In this document: positions 35,852 through 44,907 of the stretch, in pieces
How the letters are laid out: the number at the start of each line of letters is the position of its first letter
How positions within the stretch are numbered: position 1 is the stretch's first letter
NCBI RefSeq assembly: GCF_014879975.1
Contig: NZ_CP062500.1
Span: 868,001-932,000 of the forward strand
DNA: 64,000 nucleotides
Reading direction: 5' to 3'
Source of the DNA: Vibrio bathopelagicus
GTDB lineage: Bacteria; Pseudomonadota; Gammaproteobacteria; Enterobacterales; Vibrionaceae
Position numbers and translations under genes: made by a program
The notes under the pieces: generated by a model
Databases searched by the model: none
Seen by the model: the letters and a program-made list of their open reading frames with translations, nothing else
What the model was told of the DNA's origin: nothing

Positions 35852-36679
35852 ATGACTGCTATAACAATAAGTGATCAAGAGTATCGCGATTTCAGCCGTT
35901 TCTTAGAATCTCAATGTGGCATTGTATTAGGTGATAGTAAGCAGTACTTGGTGCGAAGCCGCCTAAGCCCATTAGTAACGAAGTTTAATTTAGCGTCGTT
36001 ATCTGATTTGTTGAGAGATGTAGTAACAGGTCGAAACCGTGAGTTGAGAGTGGCAGCAGTGGATGCTATGACGACGAACGAGACACTTTGGTTCCGAGAT
36101 ACTTACCCGTTTGCTGTGCTTGCGGATAAGCTTCTACCGGAAATAGCGGCAAATAAACGTCCTATTAAGATTTGGTCTGCGGCAAGCTCTTCAGGCCAAG
36201 AAGCATACTCAATGGCAATGACGATTCTTGAGACTCAAGCTCGTAAGCCGGGTATGTTGCCAAGCGTGTCGATCACGGGAACGGATATCTCAGCGAGTAT
36301 GTTGGATATGTGTCGTAAAGGCGCTTATGACAATCTAGCGCTGGGTCGAGGCCTTTCTCCTGAACGTCGCCGTACCTTCTTTGAAGATGCGGGTGATGGC
36401 CGTATGAAAGTTAAAGATAATGTGAAGCGTATGGTCAATTTCCGTCCGCAGAACTTGATGGACAGCTATGCCTTACTCGGTAAGTTCGACATCATTTTTT
36501 GTCGTAACGTATTGATTTACTTCTCGCCTGACATGAAGGCGAAGGTACTGAACCAAATGGCAAACAGCCTAAACCCTGGTGGTTATCTATTATTGGGTGC
36601 TTCAGAATCGTTAACAGGTTTAACTGACCGTTTTGAAATGGTTCGTTGTAACCCTGGCATTATTTATAAATTAAAGTAA
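35852..36679 (+). CDS. cheR: Chemotaxis receptor methyltransferase CheR
   Basis: A 275-residue cytoplasmic enzyme that methylates glutamates on chemoreceptors with SAM. An N-terminal helical domain (about residues 1-75) is followed by the SAM domain with IWSAASSSGQEAYSMAM near residue 108 and the FDIIFCRNVLIYF motif near 215. It forms an operon with cheV and ends before a terminator. The cheV-cheR-flgB order is typical of Vibrio. Confidence 0.95.
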   Translation: MTAITISDQEYRDFSRFLESQCGIVLGDSKQYLVRSRLSPLVTKFNLASLSDLLRDVVTGRNRELRVAAVDAMTTNETLWFRDTYPFAVLADKLLPEIAANKRPIKIWSAASSSGQEAYSMAMTILETQARKPGMLPSVSITGTDISASMLDMCRKGAYDNLALGRGLSPERRRTFFEDAGDGRMKVKDNVKRMVNFRPQNLMDSYALLGKFDIIFCRNVLIYFSPDMKAKVLNQMANSLNPGGYLLLGASESLTGLTDRFEMVRCNPGIIYKLK

Positions 36680-36720
36680 TTACTGACACCGCATAAGGTG
36701 TAACGTTACTGTCTAATTTC

Positions 36721-36750
36721 AAAACCCAGCCTAGTGCTGGGTTTTCTTTT
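36721..36750 (+). terminator. Terminator after cheR
   Basis: AAAACCCAGC pairs with GCTGGGTTTT around CTAGT, followed by CTTTT. Confidence 0.9.
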
Positions 36751-36805
36751 ATCCGCTAAAGCTATATCTTTAAGTCAGAGTGACATTCCAATGTACTCTA
36801 TTTTT

Positions 36806-36822
36806 TGGCTTGTATATTGCAA
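36806..36822 (+). promoter_or_regulatory. Upstream sigma-54 type promoter before flgB
   Basis: TTGGCTTGTATATTGCAA has GG (36807-36808), ten bases and GC (36819-36820). It carries TGGC and TTGCA as in the consensus. It lies about 112 bases before the flgB start. Confidence 0.6.
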
Positions 36823-36876
36823 GTTTACCCACGAGTAACCTGTAAAAGTATTGATAGCCCGCTTTGTTTTAAAAGT

Positions 36877-36893
36877 TGGTATATATATTGCTT
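36877..36893 (+). promoter_or_regulatory. Downstream sigma-54 type promoter before flgB
   Basis: TTGGTATATATATTGCTT has GG (36878-36879), ten bases and GC (36890-36891). It is 71 bases after the other candidate and about 43 bases before flgB. FlrC-dependent control of flgBCDE is expected in Vibrio. Confidence 0.7.
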
Positions 36894-36933
36894 TGGTTAT
36901 CTCATAACAGTCAGTTCTTGAGTTGAGGTTTAC

Positions 36934-37329
36934 ATGGCTATTTCTTTTGACAATGCTTTGGGCATTCACCAACACACGGTTGGTGTACGTGAGCGTAACG
37001 CTGAGGTGCTTTCCACCAATATCGCGCAAGCCAACACGCCTGGGTATAAAGCAAAAGGATTAGACTTTAAGAAATCACTGCAAGCGGCAAGTTCTGGGGC
37101 AAGCATTGGTCTTAGTCGTACAGATGGTCGGCACATTTCTGCCTCAACAACGGTGAACGGGGAAACGAAGTATCGAATTCCTACCCAACCTGATACAGGA
37201 GATGGCAACACGGTTGATTTGGATTTGGAAAGAAACCTTTTCATGCAAAACCAAATTAGGCATCAAGCCTCTCTCGACTTCTTAGGAAGTAAGTTCAAGA
37301 ATTTAACTAAAGCGATTAAAGGGGAATAA
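36934..37329 (+). CDS. flgB: Flagellar proximal rod protein FlgB
   Basis: A 131-residue rod subunit. It has the N-terminal rod-family motif (VLSTNIAQANTPGYKAKGLDF near residues 28-48) and a C-terminal helix. It is exported by the flagellar type III system without a cleaved signal. It is the first gene of flgBCDE, 5 bases before flgC. Confidence 0.95.
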   Translation: MAISFDNALGIHQHTVGVRERNAEVLSTNIAQANTPGYKAKGLDFKKSLQAASSGASIGLSRTDGRHISASTTVNGETKYRIPTQPDTGDGNTVDLDLERNLFMQNQIRHQASLDFLGSKFKNLTKAIKGE

Positions 37330-37333
37330 TTAG

Positions 37334-37747
37334 ATGAGTTTATTCAATGTATTCAATGTGACTGGTTCTGCGATGAGTGCTGAATCTGTTCGTCTAAATA
37401 CGACCTCGAGCAACCTTGCGAATGCGGACAGTGTAAGTAGCTCTGCTGAAGAAACTTACAAGGCTCGCCACGCAGTGTTCGGCGCTGAGTTAAATAAAGC
37501 ACGCAACAGTGGTCACACTGTGCCTGTGAAAGTATTAGGTATTGTCGAAAGCGATAAGCCGCTGAGCGCGGAGTACAACCCGGATCACCCATTAGCGAAC
37601 AACGAAGGCTATATCTACAAGCCTAACGTGAACGTTATGGAAGAAATGGCAAACATGATTTCGGCATCACGTGCGTACCAAACAAACGTACAGGTTGCTG
37701 ACTCGAGTAAACAAATGCTGCTGCGTACGCTGCAGATGGGTCAATAA
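37334..37747 (+). CDS. flgC: Flagellar proximal rod protein FlgC
   Basis: A 137-residue rod subunit with the N-terminal LNTTSSNLANADSV motif and the C-terminal NVNVMEEMANMISASRAYQTNVQV, both diagnostic of the rod/hook family. It lies between flgB and flgD with short gaps. Confidence 0.95.
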   Translation: MSLFNVFNVTGSAMSAESVRLNTTSSNLANADSVSSSAEETYKARHAVFGAELNKARNSGHTVPVKVLGIVESDKPLSAEYNPDHPLANNEGYIYKPNVNVMEEMANMISASRAYQTNVQVADSSKQMLLRTLQMGQ

Positions 37748-37764
37748 GGATAAGGAGGTAGCAC

Positions 37765-38478
37765 ATGGCTGGAATCAACAACAATGTTGGTCAAAGCGGC
37801 TTGTCCTATGTTGACCAGCTAAAGAGTCTTCAAGATGGCGCTAAAAAGCCCGACGAAACAACAGGTAAGCAGGATCTTAAACAAGAAGACTTCTTATCTT
37901 TGTTAACTAAGCAATTAGCACAACAAGACCCTTTTAAGCCGGTTAGCAATGACCAGATGATTGCGCAAATGGCTTCATTTGCGACCGTAGATGGCATTGG
38001 CAAAATGAATACACAGTTTGAAAGCTTGAATTCATCAATGACCTCTAACCAAGCATTACAGGCTTCCTCTTTGGTTGGCCGCGATGTATTGGTTCCTGGT
38101 GCGGCAGGTGTGAAACCCGGTGATGGCGGTATGGCGTCCATGGTTAAGCTTCCTCAGGCAATGGACAATGTAATCGTCCGTGTTGAGAACGAAGTTGGCC
38201 AATTGGTTCGCACTTTTGATATCGGCTCTAAACCATCAGGCGACACACGTGTTGAATGGGACGGAAAAGACGAAGACGGTAACCCATTGCCGGCTGGTAA
38301 ATACAACGTGAAAGCGTCGGGTTTACTGGATGGCGAGAACACAGAGTTCCAAGTGTCGAGTTATGCGAACGTGAACAGTGTGCTTCTTGGTAAGGGTGAT
38401 GGCAACGTACTACTCAATCTGGCTGGTTTCACATCGCCAGTACGACTTGCTGAAGTACTAGAAGTTGGTAAAGCGTAA
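37765..38478 (+). CDS. flgD: Flagellar hook cap protein FlgD
   Basis: A 237-residue scaffold that caps the growing hook and leaves once the hook is complete. The N-terminal LKQEDFLSLLTKQLAQQDPFKPVSNDQMIAQMA region, cited here only by its position near residues 38-70, is the conserved part. The C-terminal Ig-like part contains TRVEWDGKDEDGNPLPAG. A strong AAGGAGG precedes the start. Confidence 0.95.
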   Translation: MAGINNNVGQSGLSYVDQLKSLQDGAKKPDETTGKQDLKQEDFLSLLTKQLAQQDPFKPVSNDQMIAQMASFATVDGIGKMNTQFESLNSSMTSNQALQASSLVGRDVLVPGAAGVKPGDGGMASMVKLPQAMDNVIVRVENEVGQLVRTFDIGSKPSGDTRVEWDGKDEDGNPLPAGKYNVKASGLLDGENTEFQVSSYANVNSVLLGKGDGNVLLNLAGFTSPVRLAEVLEVGKA

Positions 38479-38528
38479 CTCTTTAAAAGAGTGATTATGC
38501 TAGCTAGAGAGATTAGGAGAATATTGGA

Positions 38529-39833
38529 ATGTCATATGTAGCTTTAAGCGGTCTATCCGCTGCACAACTAGACCTGAATACAACCAGTAACAACATTGCG
38601 AACGCAAACACATTCGGCTTTAAAGAGTCGCGTGCGGAGTTTGGCGATGTTTACTCAAGTTCGTTATTCACTAACGCAAAAACGACGGCAGGTGGCGGTG
38701 CGCAAGCTAGCCAAGTGGCGCAACAGTTCCATGAGGGTTCAAGTATTTATACCAACAACCCAATGGACTTACGTGTAAGTGGTACAGGTTTCTTTGCAGT
38801 ATCGAAAGACCGAATGGTACCGGAGATCAATGAACTAACGCGTAATGGTGCATTTCACCTAAACAAAGACAACTACATGGTTACTGCTAACGATGAGTTT
38901 CTTTTAGGTTACGATGTTGATCCAAACTCGGGTGAAGTTCTTTCTTACGCGCCAAAGCCACTCGACATTCCTGCTGAGTTTGGTAAGCCAAAACAGACAG
39001 AAAATATTGAAGTAGGGGTTAACCTTCCTGCAAACGGTGATCTTAAAGACCCGGCTGCATTTAACTTCAAAGATGCTGATACCTATAACCGTGCAACGTC
39101 TTCGACGGTATACGATTCTATGGGTCAGTCTTACAAGTTAACGACTTACTACCTCAAAGATCAGACTCAACCAAACACTTGGCAGACGTACTACACCATG
39201 TCAGATGAGAACGGTGAAAAGCCGGTCAACATCACTGGCGGTGACGCGACAAATGCACAAGGTCATGTTGGTCACACAATGAAGTTCAACAATGACGGTA
39301 CGTTGGCTAGCCTTAACAATGGCCAACCAATTAACTCTGAAGCACTAGGTGCCGGAGCTAACCCAATTGATTTGAACGGTGCTGATCCAACGCAAGTACT
39401 TAAGTTTGGTCTAGATTCATCAACTCAGTTTGCCGCTCCATTTGAACTGACTAAGTTCGATGAAGATGGCGCGACAACAGGTTTCTTAACCAAAATCGAT
39501 TTCGATGAGTACGGCAGTGTTTTAGGTACTTACTCAAATGGTGAAAACGTGATGCTTGGCCGTGTAGGCTTGGTTCGTGTACCAAATGAGCAAGGCCTAG
39601 ATAAGAAAGGCGGCACTCAGTGGGATTCTACTAATGACTCAGGTTCTAAGATCTGGGGTGAATCGAACAAAGGTTCATTTGGTAGTATCAACAACGGCTC
39701 GTTAGAGCAGTCGAACATCGATATGACTCAAGAACTGGTTGATTTGATTTCTGCTCAACGTAACTTCCAAGCGAACTCGCGTTCTCTAGAAGTACACAAC
39801 CAACTGCAACAGAATATTCTTCAGATTCGTTAA
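38529..39833 (+). CDS. flgE: Flagellar hook protein FlgE
   Basis: A 434-residue hook subunit. The N-terminal family motif (TTSNNIANANTFGFKESRAEF near residues 18-38) and the C-terminal NIDMTQELVDLISAQRNFQANS flank a variable middle region. It is the last gene of the flgBCDE unit and is followed by a perfect hairpin before the flgF promoter. Confidence 0.96.
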   Translation: MSYVALSGLSAAQLDLNTTSNNIANANTFGFKESRAEFGDVYSSSLFTNAKTTAGGGAQASQVAQQFHEGSSIYTNNPMDLRVSGTGFFAVSKDRMVPEINELTRNGAFHLNKDNYMVTANDEFLLGYDVDPNSGEVLSYAPKPLDIPAEFGKPKQTENIEVGVNLPANGDLKDPAAFNFKDADTYNRATSSTVYDSMGQSYKLTTYYLKDQTQPNTWQTYYTMSDENGEKPVNITGGDATNAQGHVGHTMKFNNDGTLASLNNGQPINSEALGAGANPIDLNGADPTQVLKFGLDSSTQFAAPFELTKFDEDGATTGFLTKIDFDEYGSVLGTYSNGENVMLGRVGLVRVPNEQGLDKKGGTQWDSTNDSGSKIWGESNKGSFGSINNGSLEQSNIDMTQELVDLISAQRNFQANSRSLEVHNQLQQNILQIR

Positions 39834-39860
39834 TCGTTTCGAGCGTTTGAATCATCTGCG

Positions 39861-39893
39861 AATACCCAATTCAATGTTATTGAATTGGGTATT
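39861..39893 (+). terminator. Perfect 15-bp hairpin after flgE
   Basis: AATACCCAATTCAAT and its exact reverse complement flank a GTT loop, 28 bases after the flgE stop. No T-run follows, so it may act as a weak terminator or an mRNA 3'-end protector. It separates flgBCDE from flgFGHIJ. Confidence 0.65.
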
Positions 39894-39930
39894 GTTGGTG
39901 AATTTGATATGGCTGTTTGCTTTTCTATTT

Positions 39931-39947
39931 GCCGCCCCTATTGCCGC
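39931..39947 (-). promoter_or_regulatory. Candidate FlrC/FlrA upstream activator element for flgF
   Basis: Read on the minus strand it gives GCGGCAATAGGGGCGGC. The core GCGGCAATAGG recurs exactly, in the other orientation, upstream of the first flagellin gene (48134-48144). Both copies lie about 105-115 bases upstream of a sigma-54 site, the expected position for an enhancer. The role is inferred. Confidence 0.45.
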
Positions 39948-40049
39948 ACGGTAATGCCACTGGCAACAATTCTTCTTCAATGATCCTTTTGTGATCCCTC
40001 TTCTTAGTTGTTTTCTATTTAACGTATTGATAAATAACAGTTAAAAATA

Positions 40050-40067
40050 TTGGCACAGTGTTTGCTT
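40050..40067 (+). promoter_or_regulatory. Sigma-54 promoter of flgF
   Basis: TTGGCACAGTGTTTGCTT matches the consensus TGGCAC-N5-TTGC at every key position (GG 40052-40053, GC 40064-40065). It is about 36 bases before the flgF start. Confidence 0.88.
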
Positions 40068-40102
40068 TATTAGCCCCAGAAGATGATTTTTGGAGCAAAA
40101 TT

Positions 40103-40852
40103 ATGGATCGCGCACTGTTTCTTGCCATGAGTGGCGCTAAGCAAAATATGCAAGCTTTGCAGCTACGTGCTAACAACCTTGCCAACGTAAGTACAACGGG
40201 TTTTCGTGCTGATTTAGCGCAAGCACGTTCAATGCAAGCGTACGGTGAAGGCATGCCTACTCGTGTTTTCAGCATGACAGAACGCCCAGGTCATAATTTC
40301 GCACAAGGTAGTGTGGTCACCACTGGCCGCGATCTCGATGTCACGATACAAGGTGATGGCTGGATTTCGGTAATGGACAATACTGGCCGTGAAGGTTTAA
40401 CACGTAACGGTAACCTAAAGGTTGACCAAAACGGTTTGCTAACGAACGCAAGCGGTCATTTGGTGTTAGGCGAGAACGACGCTCCCATCACGCTACCTAT
40501 TCCTATTAGTAAAGTAGAAATCGGCACTGACGGTACAATTTCGGTGATTCCTCAAGGCGCTCCAGCTGAAGAATTAGCGATTGTCGATCGTATCAAACTT
40601 GTGCGTCCAGATAATCAAAGTTTATTTAAAGACACGAATGGTCTATTCCGTTCGAAAAACCCAGATCAGGCATACGAAGCAGATGCAGCGGTAACGTTGC
40701 TAAAAGGTGCCATCGAAGGCAGTAACGTAAATGCTGTCGGTGAAATGACCAGCCTAATTGACTTACAACGTCAATTCGAAATGCAGGTCAAGATGATGAG
40801 CACAGCAGAGGAAATGGACAAGTCGTCTGATTCACTGCTTCGTATGAGCTAA
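40103..40852 (+). CDS. flgF: Flagellar proximal rod protein FlgF
   Basis: A 249-residue rod protein. The N-terminal motif (LQLRANNLANVSTTGFRADL near residues 16-35) and the C-terminal rod helix are complete. The frame extends upstream through the sigma-54 site, so the ATG at 40103, with TTTGGAG about 9 bases before it, is the start. It is first in flgFGHIJ. Confidence 0.94.
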   Translation: MDRALFLAMSGAKQNMQALQLRANNLANVSTTGFRADLAQARSMQAYGEGMPTRVFSMTERPGHNFAQGSVVTTGRDLDVTIQGDGWISVMDNTGREGLTRNGNLKVDQNGLLTNASGHLVLGENDAPITLPIPISKVEIGTDGTISVIPQGAPAEELAIVDRIKLVRPDNQSLFKDTNGLFRSKNPDQAYEADAAVTLLKGAIEGSNVNAVGEMTSLIDLQRQFEMQVKMMSTAEEMDKSSDSLLRMS

Positions 40853-40873
40853 TAGAATTTAAAGGAATTTGCT

Positions 40874-41662
40874 ATGCATCCAGCATTATGGGTAAGTAAA
40901 ACAGGTTTAGACGCCCAACAAACCAATATCTCAACAATTTCAAACAACCTTGCCAACGCCTCAACCATTGGCTTTAAAAAGAGTCGTGCGGTATTTGAAG
41001 ATCTGTTCTATCAGAACATCAATCAGCCGGGTGGCCAATCGTCTCAGAACACTGAGCTGCCAAGTGGCTTGATGTTGGGTGCTGGTTCTAAAGTCGTGGC
41101 GACTCAAAAAGTTCACACTCACGGTAACGCACAAACGACATCGAACAGCCTAGATATGATGATCGAAGGTGATGGCTTCTTCCAAGTTGAAATGCCAGAC
41201 GGCGAAACAGGCTACAGCCGAAATGGTCAGTTCACACTGAACGGTGATGGCGCAATCGTAACGTCGGGTCAAGGTTATGCTCTGCAACCAGAAATCGTTA
41301 TTCCTGAAGATGCAATTTCGGTGACGGTTGGTAACGATGGTGAAGTCTCGGTTCGTCTACGTGGTGAGCAAAATAACGTCGTGGTGGGTCAAATCACCAT
41401 TACTGACTTCGTAAACCCAGGTGGTTTAGAGCCAGTCGGTCAAAACCTTTACTTACCAACGGGCGCAAGTGGCGATCCGCAAGAGGGCGTTCCGGGCTTT
41501 GATGGCTTGGGTAACATCCGTCAATCGATGCTAGAAACATCGAACGTAAACGTAACCGAAGAGCTGGTGAATATGATTGAGGCTCAACGTGTTTACGAAA
41601 TGAACTCGAAAGTTATCTCGTCAGTAGACAAGATGATGAGCTTTGTTAACCAACAGCTGTAA
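40874..41662 (+). CDS. flgG: Flagellar distal rod protein FlgG
   Basis: A 262-residue rod subunit. The N-terminal motif TISNNLANASTIGFKKSRAVF lies near residues 19-39. The C-terminal segment ends MLETSNVNVTEELVNMIEAQ and continues with RVYEMNSKVI. The length matches the family. It is 21 bases after flgF with AAAGGA upstream. Confidence 0.96.
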   Translation: MHPALWVSKTGLDAQQTNISTISNNLANASTIGFKKSRAVFEDLFYQNINQPGGQSSQNTELPSGLMLGAGSKVVATQKVHTHGNAQTTSNSLDMMIEGDGFFQVEMPDGETGYSRNGQFTLNGDGAIVTSGQGYALQPEIVIPEDAISVTVGNDGEVSVRLRGEQNNVVVGQITITDFVNPGGLEPVGQNLYLPTGASGDPQEGVPGFDGLGNIRQSMLETSNVNVTEELVNMIEAQRVYEMNSKVISSVDKMMSFVNQQL

Positions 41663-41771
41663 TTGGTTTATTTGCCGTTTACTTATTTACAATTAATAGA
41701 CCTGTTTCTAATGAATAGACGAGTTTCTACTCATTGATCCATTTACCATTGCCTGCTGAGAGTATATCGCT

Positions 41772-42548
41772 ATGAAACGTATTTTCTGTTTAGCCCTGTT
41801 AACATCTATGACTGGCTGTGCTGTCTTGGATCCTATTGAAACTCCAGCACAAGAAAACGCGACCACAGTAGTTGATGCAGTGGAAGGCGATAAGTCGGCT
41901 GAAGAGAGCTCTGGCATTATTGACCCCCTTCGCGGCAGAACCGATCCAATCGCGGGCGATCCTGCATGGGCGCCAATCAACCCAAAGAAGAAACCTGAAC
42001 ACTATGCCGCAGCGACGGGTTCGCTGTTCAATGTGAGCCATATTGGCAGCATGTATGACGATTCAAAACCTCGCGGTATCGGTGACATCATTACTGTTGC
42101 ACTTGATGAGAATACACGAGCGACCAAAAAAGCTAACGCAGACATGTCTAAGTCGAACGACGCATCAATGGAGCCATTGGCCGTTGGTGGGCAAGAGCTA
42201 ACCATAGACAAGTACAACTTCTCTTACGATTTGAGTAACACCAACACTTTTGCTGGTGATACCTCAGCCAACCAAAGTAACAGCATCAGCGGCTACATCA
42301 CCGTAGAAGTGATCGAAGTGTTAGCCAATGGCAACTTAGTGGTTCGTGGTGAAAAGTGGATGACATTGAATACGGGCGACGAGTATATCCGCCTAAGTGG
42401 CACCATCCGCCCTGACGATATTGATTTCGAGAACACCATTGCTTCGAACCGAGTTTCTAATGCGCGAATTCAGTACTCAGGTACTGGCGTTCAGAAAGAT
42501 ATGCAAGAGCCTGGATTCTTGGCACGATTCTTTAATGTATCTTTGTAG
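41772..42548 (+). CDS. flgH: Flagellar L-ring lipoprotein FlgH
   Basis: A 258-residue outer-membrane lipoprotein that forms the L ring. The signal ends in the lipobox SMTGC with Cys16. The C-terminal half ([21 protein letters not shown] and [11 protein letters not shown]) is the conserved ring-building part. The 109-base gap after flgG has no clear terminator. Confidence 0.95.
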   Translation: MKRIFCLALLTSMTGCAVLDPIETPAQENATTVVDAVEGDKSAEESSGIIDPLRGRTDPIAGDPAWAPINPKKKPEHYAAATGSLFNVSHIGSMYDDSKPRGIGDIITVALDENTRATKKANADMSKSNDASMEPLAVGGQELTIDKYNFSYDLSNTNTFAGDTSANQSNSISGYITVEVIEVLANGNLVVRGEKWMTLNTGDEYIRLSGTIRPDDIDFENTIASNRVSNARIQYSGTGVQKDMQEPGFLARFFNVSL

Positions 42549-42641
42549 AGCTTGAGACAGTGTCGACATACTGACACTCCCAGAGTTATCTGATTTCAAG
42601 CTAACTCATTATAAATTAAAGCAATACAGACAGGTTACTCA

Positions 42642-43733
42642 ATGAAAAAACTGACACTCGTACTATTCGGCATGCTATTTCTTGCCACCAGTGCCCATGC
42701 TGCGCGTATTAAAGACGTGGCAAAAGTGGCGGGTGTTCGTAGTAACCAACTTGTCGGCTATGGCTTGGTCACAGGTTTGCCGGGTACTGGTGAGACAACT
42801 CCCTTTACCGATCAAACATTTAACGCAATGCTGCAAAACTTTGGCATTCAATTGCCGCCTGGCACCAAGCCAAAAACCAAAAACGTAGCGGCCGTTATTG
42901 TTACTGCTGAACTGCCGGCCTTCTCTAAGCAAGGTCAGGAAGTTGACGTCACCGTTTCTTCTATTGGTTCTGCAAAAAGTCTACGCGGTGGTACCTTGCT
43001 ACAAACTTTCCTAAAAGGTCTGGACGGTCAAGTGTATGCGGTAGCGCAGGGTAACTTAGTGGTAAGTGGCTTTAGTGCACAAGGTAACGACGGTTCTAAG
43101 ATTGTCGGTAACAACCCTAACGTCGGTATCATCTCTAGCGGTGCGACGGTTGAACAAGAGATCCCAACCCCATTCGGTCGTGGCGATTACATCACTTTCA
43201 ACCTCATCCAATCAGATTTCACAACGGCTCAGCGTTTGGCTGATGCGGTTAACAACTTCCTCGGTCCACAAATGGCCTCCGCGGTAGACGCGACTTCTGT
43301 AAAAGTTCGTGCACCACGTGAAATCAGCCAACGAGTGGCTTTCCTTTCTGCCATCGAAAACATCGAATTTGACCCTGCAGAGGGCTCTGCAAAAATCATC
43401 GTTAACTCACGTACTGGTACGATTGTAGTTGGTAAGCATGTTCGCTTAAAAGCTGCTGCGGTAACACACGGTGGTATGACGGTAGCAATCAAAGAAAACC
43501 TCAACGTGAGCCAACCGAATGCATTCTCTGGTGGTCAAACGGTGGTGGTTCCTGATTCAGATATCGAAGTAACCGAAGCCGATGGCAAGATGTTCAAGTT
43601 TGAACCAGGCTTAACGCTGGATGATTTAGTTCGTGCGGTCAACGAAGTAGGTGCAGCGCCTTCTGATTTAATGGCAATCCTTCAAGCACTGAAACAAGCG
43701 GGTGCAATTGAAGGCCAATTGATCATTATCTAA
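42642..43733 (+). CDS. flgI: Flagellar P-ring protein FlgI
   Basis: A 363-residue periplasmic ring protein. It has a cleavable signal (residues 1-20, ending AHA) and the conserved start [20 protein letters not shown]. FlgI polymerises around the rod with help from FlgA. It follows flgH by 93 bases. Confidence 0.96.
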   Translation: MKKLTLVLFGMLFLATSAHAARIKDVAKVAGVRSNQLVGYGLVTGLPGTGETTPFTDQTFNAMLQNFGIQLPPGTKPKTKNVAAVIVTAELPAFSKQGQEVDVTVSSIGSAKSLRGGTLLQTFLKGLDGQVYAVAQGNLVVSGFSAQGNDGSKIVGNNPNVGIISSGATVEQEIPTPFGRGDYITFNLIQSDFTTAQRLADAVNNFLGPQMASAVDATSVKVRAPREISQRVAFLSAIENIEFDPAEGSAKIIVNSRTGTIVVGKHVRLKAAAVTHGGMTVAIKENLNVSQPNAFSGGQTVVVPDSDIEVTEADGKMFKFEPGLTLDDLVRAVNEVGAAPSDLMAILQALKQAGAIEGQLIII

Positions 43734-43743
43734 GGAATAAAGC

Positions 43744-44685
43744 ATGATTAAGAATAACAATGACATCGGCTTTATTCACGACATCGGCAGTTTAGACCGT
43801 CTTCGTCAACAAGCAGTAAACGGTGAAGAGGGTAGCGAAAAAGAAGCACTCACAGCAGCTGCAAAACAGTTTGAATCTATTTTTACATCTATGTTGTTTA
43901 AATCGATGCGTGATGCGAACTCAAGCTTTAAGTCAGATATGTTGAACAGCCAGAACGAACAGTTTTATCGCCAGATGCAAGATGACCAAATGGCGAGTGA
44001 ACTCAGTGCATCAGGTTCGCTCGGTCTTGCGGATATGATTGTTGCTCAGTTAAGTGCAGGCCAAGCAAGCGACGCGACAGAAGATAAGGTTCGAAGTGAA
44101 GGTTTTGATACCTCACTGGAAAGACCTCAGTATTCAGGTCGTTCAGAAGAGAAAATCTCTCAAGTTCAACCAGCATCAGCTATGTCAGCAACAGCCATGT
44201 CAGCAGAAAAACAACCCGCTTCATTTGATTCGCCGGAATCGTTTGTTACGTCGATGAAGCCTTACGCTGAAAAAGCGGCGAGTGCACTCGGTGTTGACTC
44301 GTCTCTGCTATTAGCACAAGCGGCACTCGAAACAGGTTGGGGCTCTAAGATGATTAAGAACTCTTTGGGCAATAGTAATAACCTATTTAACATCAAAGCA
44401 GATAGAAGCTGGAAGGGCGATAAGGTCGCGACTCAAACGCTTGAGTTCCATGGCAAAACAGCCGTTAAAGAGTCAGCTTCTTTCCGTTCTTACTCTAATT
44501 TCGAAGATAGCTTTAATGATTACGTGAAGTTCTTGAACGAAAACCCAAGATACGAAACGGCGCTACAGCATCAAGGTAATTCAGAGAATTTCATCAAAGG
44601 CATTCATCAGGCCGGTTACGCAACTGACCCTAACTATGCAGACAAGGTTTTACGTGTTAAAGCCAAGATTGATGAGATGAACTAG
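43744..44685 (+). CDS. flgJ: Rod-capping peptidoglycan hydrolase FlgJ
   Basis: A 313-residue two-domain protein. The N-terminal rod-cap domain (about residues 30-100, with AAKQFESIFTSMLFKSMRDA) is followed by a variable linker and a C-terminal glucosaminidase domain from about 160. The catalytic Glu is in QAALETGWGSKMI. It opens the cell wall for rod passage. It is the last gene of flgFGHIJ and is followed by a weak GAGC/GCTC hairpin with a TTTT run at 44703-44729. Confidence 0.95.
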   Translation: MIKNNNDIGFIHDIGSLDRLRQQAVNGEEGSEKEALTAAAKQFESIFTSMLFKSMRDANSSFKSDMLNSQNEQFYRQMQDDQMASELSASGSLGLADMIVAQLSAGQASDATEDKVRSEGFDTSLERPQYSGRSEEKISQVQPASAMSATAMSAEKQPASFDSPESFVTSMKPYAEKAASALGVDSSLLLAQAALETGWGSKMIKNSLGNSNNLFNIKADRSWKGDKVATQTLEFHGKTAVKESASFRSYSNFEDSFNDYVKFLNENPRYETALQHQGNSENFIKGIHQAGYATDPNYADKVLRVKAKIDEMN

Positions 44686-44819
44686 CGTCATTAATCAACA
44701 TCGAGAGCTTGCTACTGGCAGGCTCTTTTCTTATTTGCCCCTTCCAATCCTGCCACGTCTTTCATAGTTATCTCCTTATACTTCAACAGATTATTGTCTT
44801 CTAGTTACCAGTTATTTCT

Positions 44820-44838
44820 ATTGGCACATATATTGCTT
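44820..44838 (+). promoter_or_regulatory. Sigma-54 promoter of flgKL
   Basis: TTGGCACATATATTGCTT is a full consensus match (GG 44823-44824, GC 44835-44836), about 70 bases before flgK. Confidence 0.9.
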
Positions 44839-44907
44839 GTTATCTTGGTAATATGCGGTTGTAGTTAATCAGTTAATTCTGATTTGGTTAAGTTTTTTGG
44901 GGGCATC

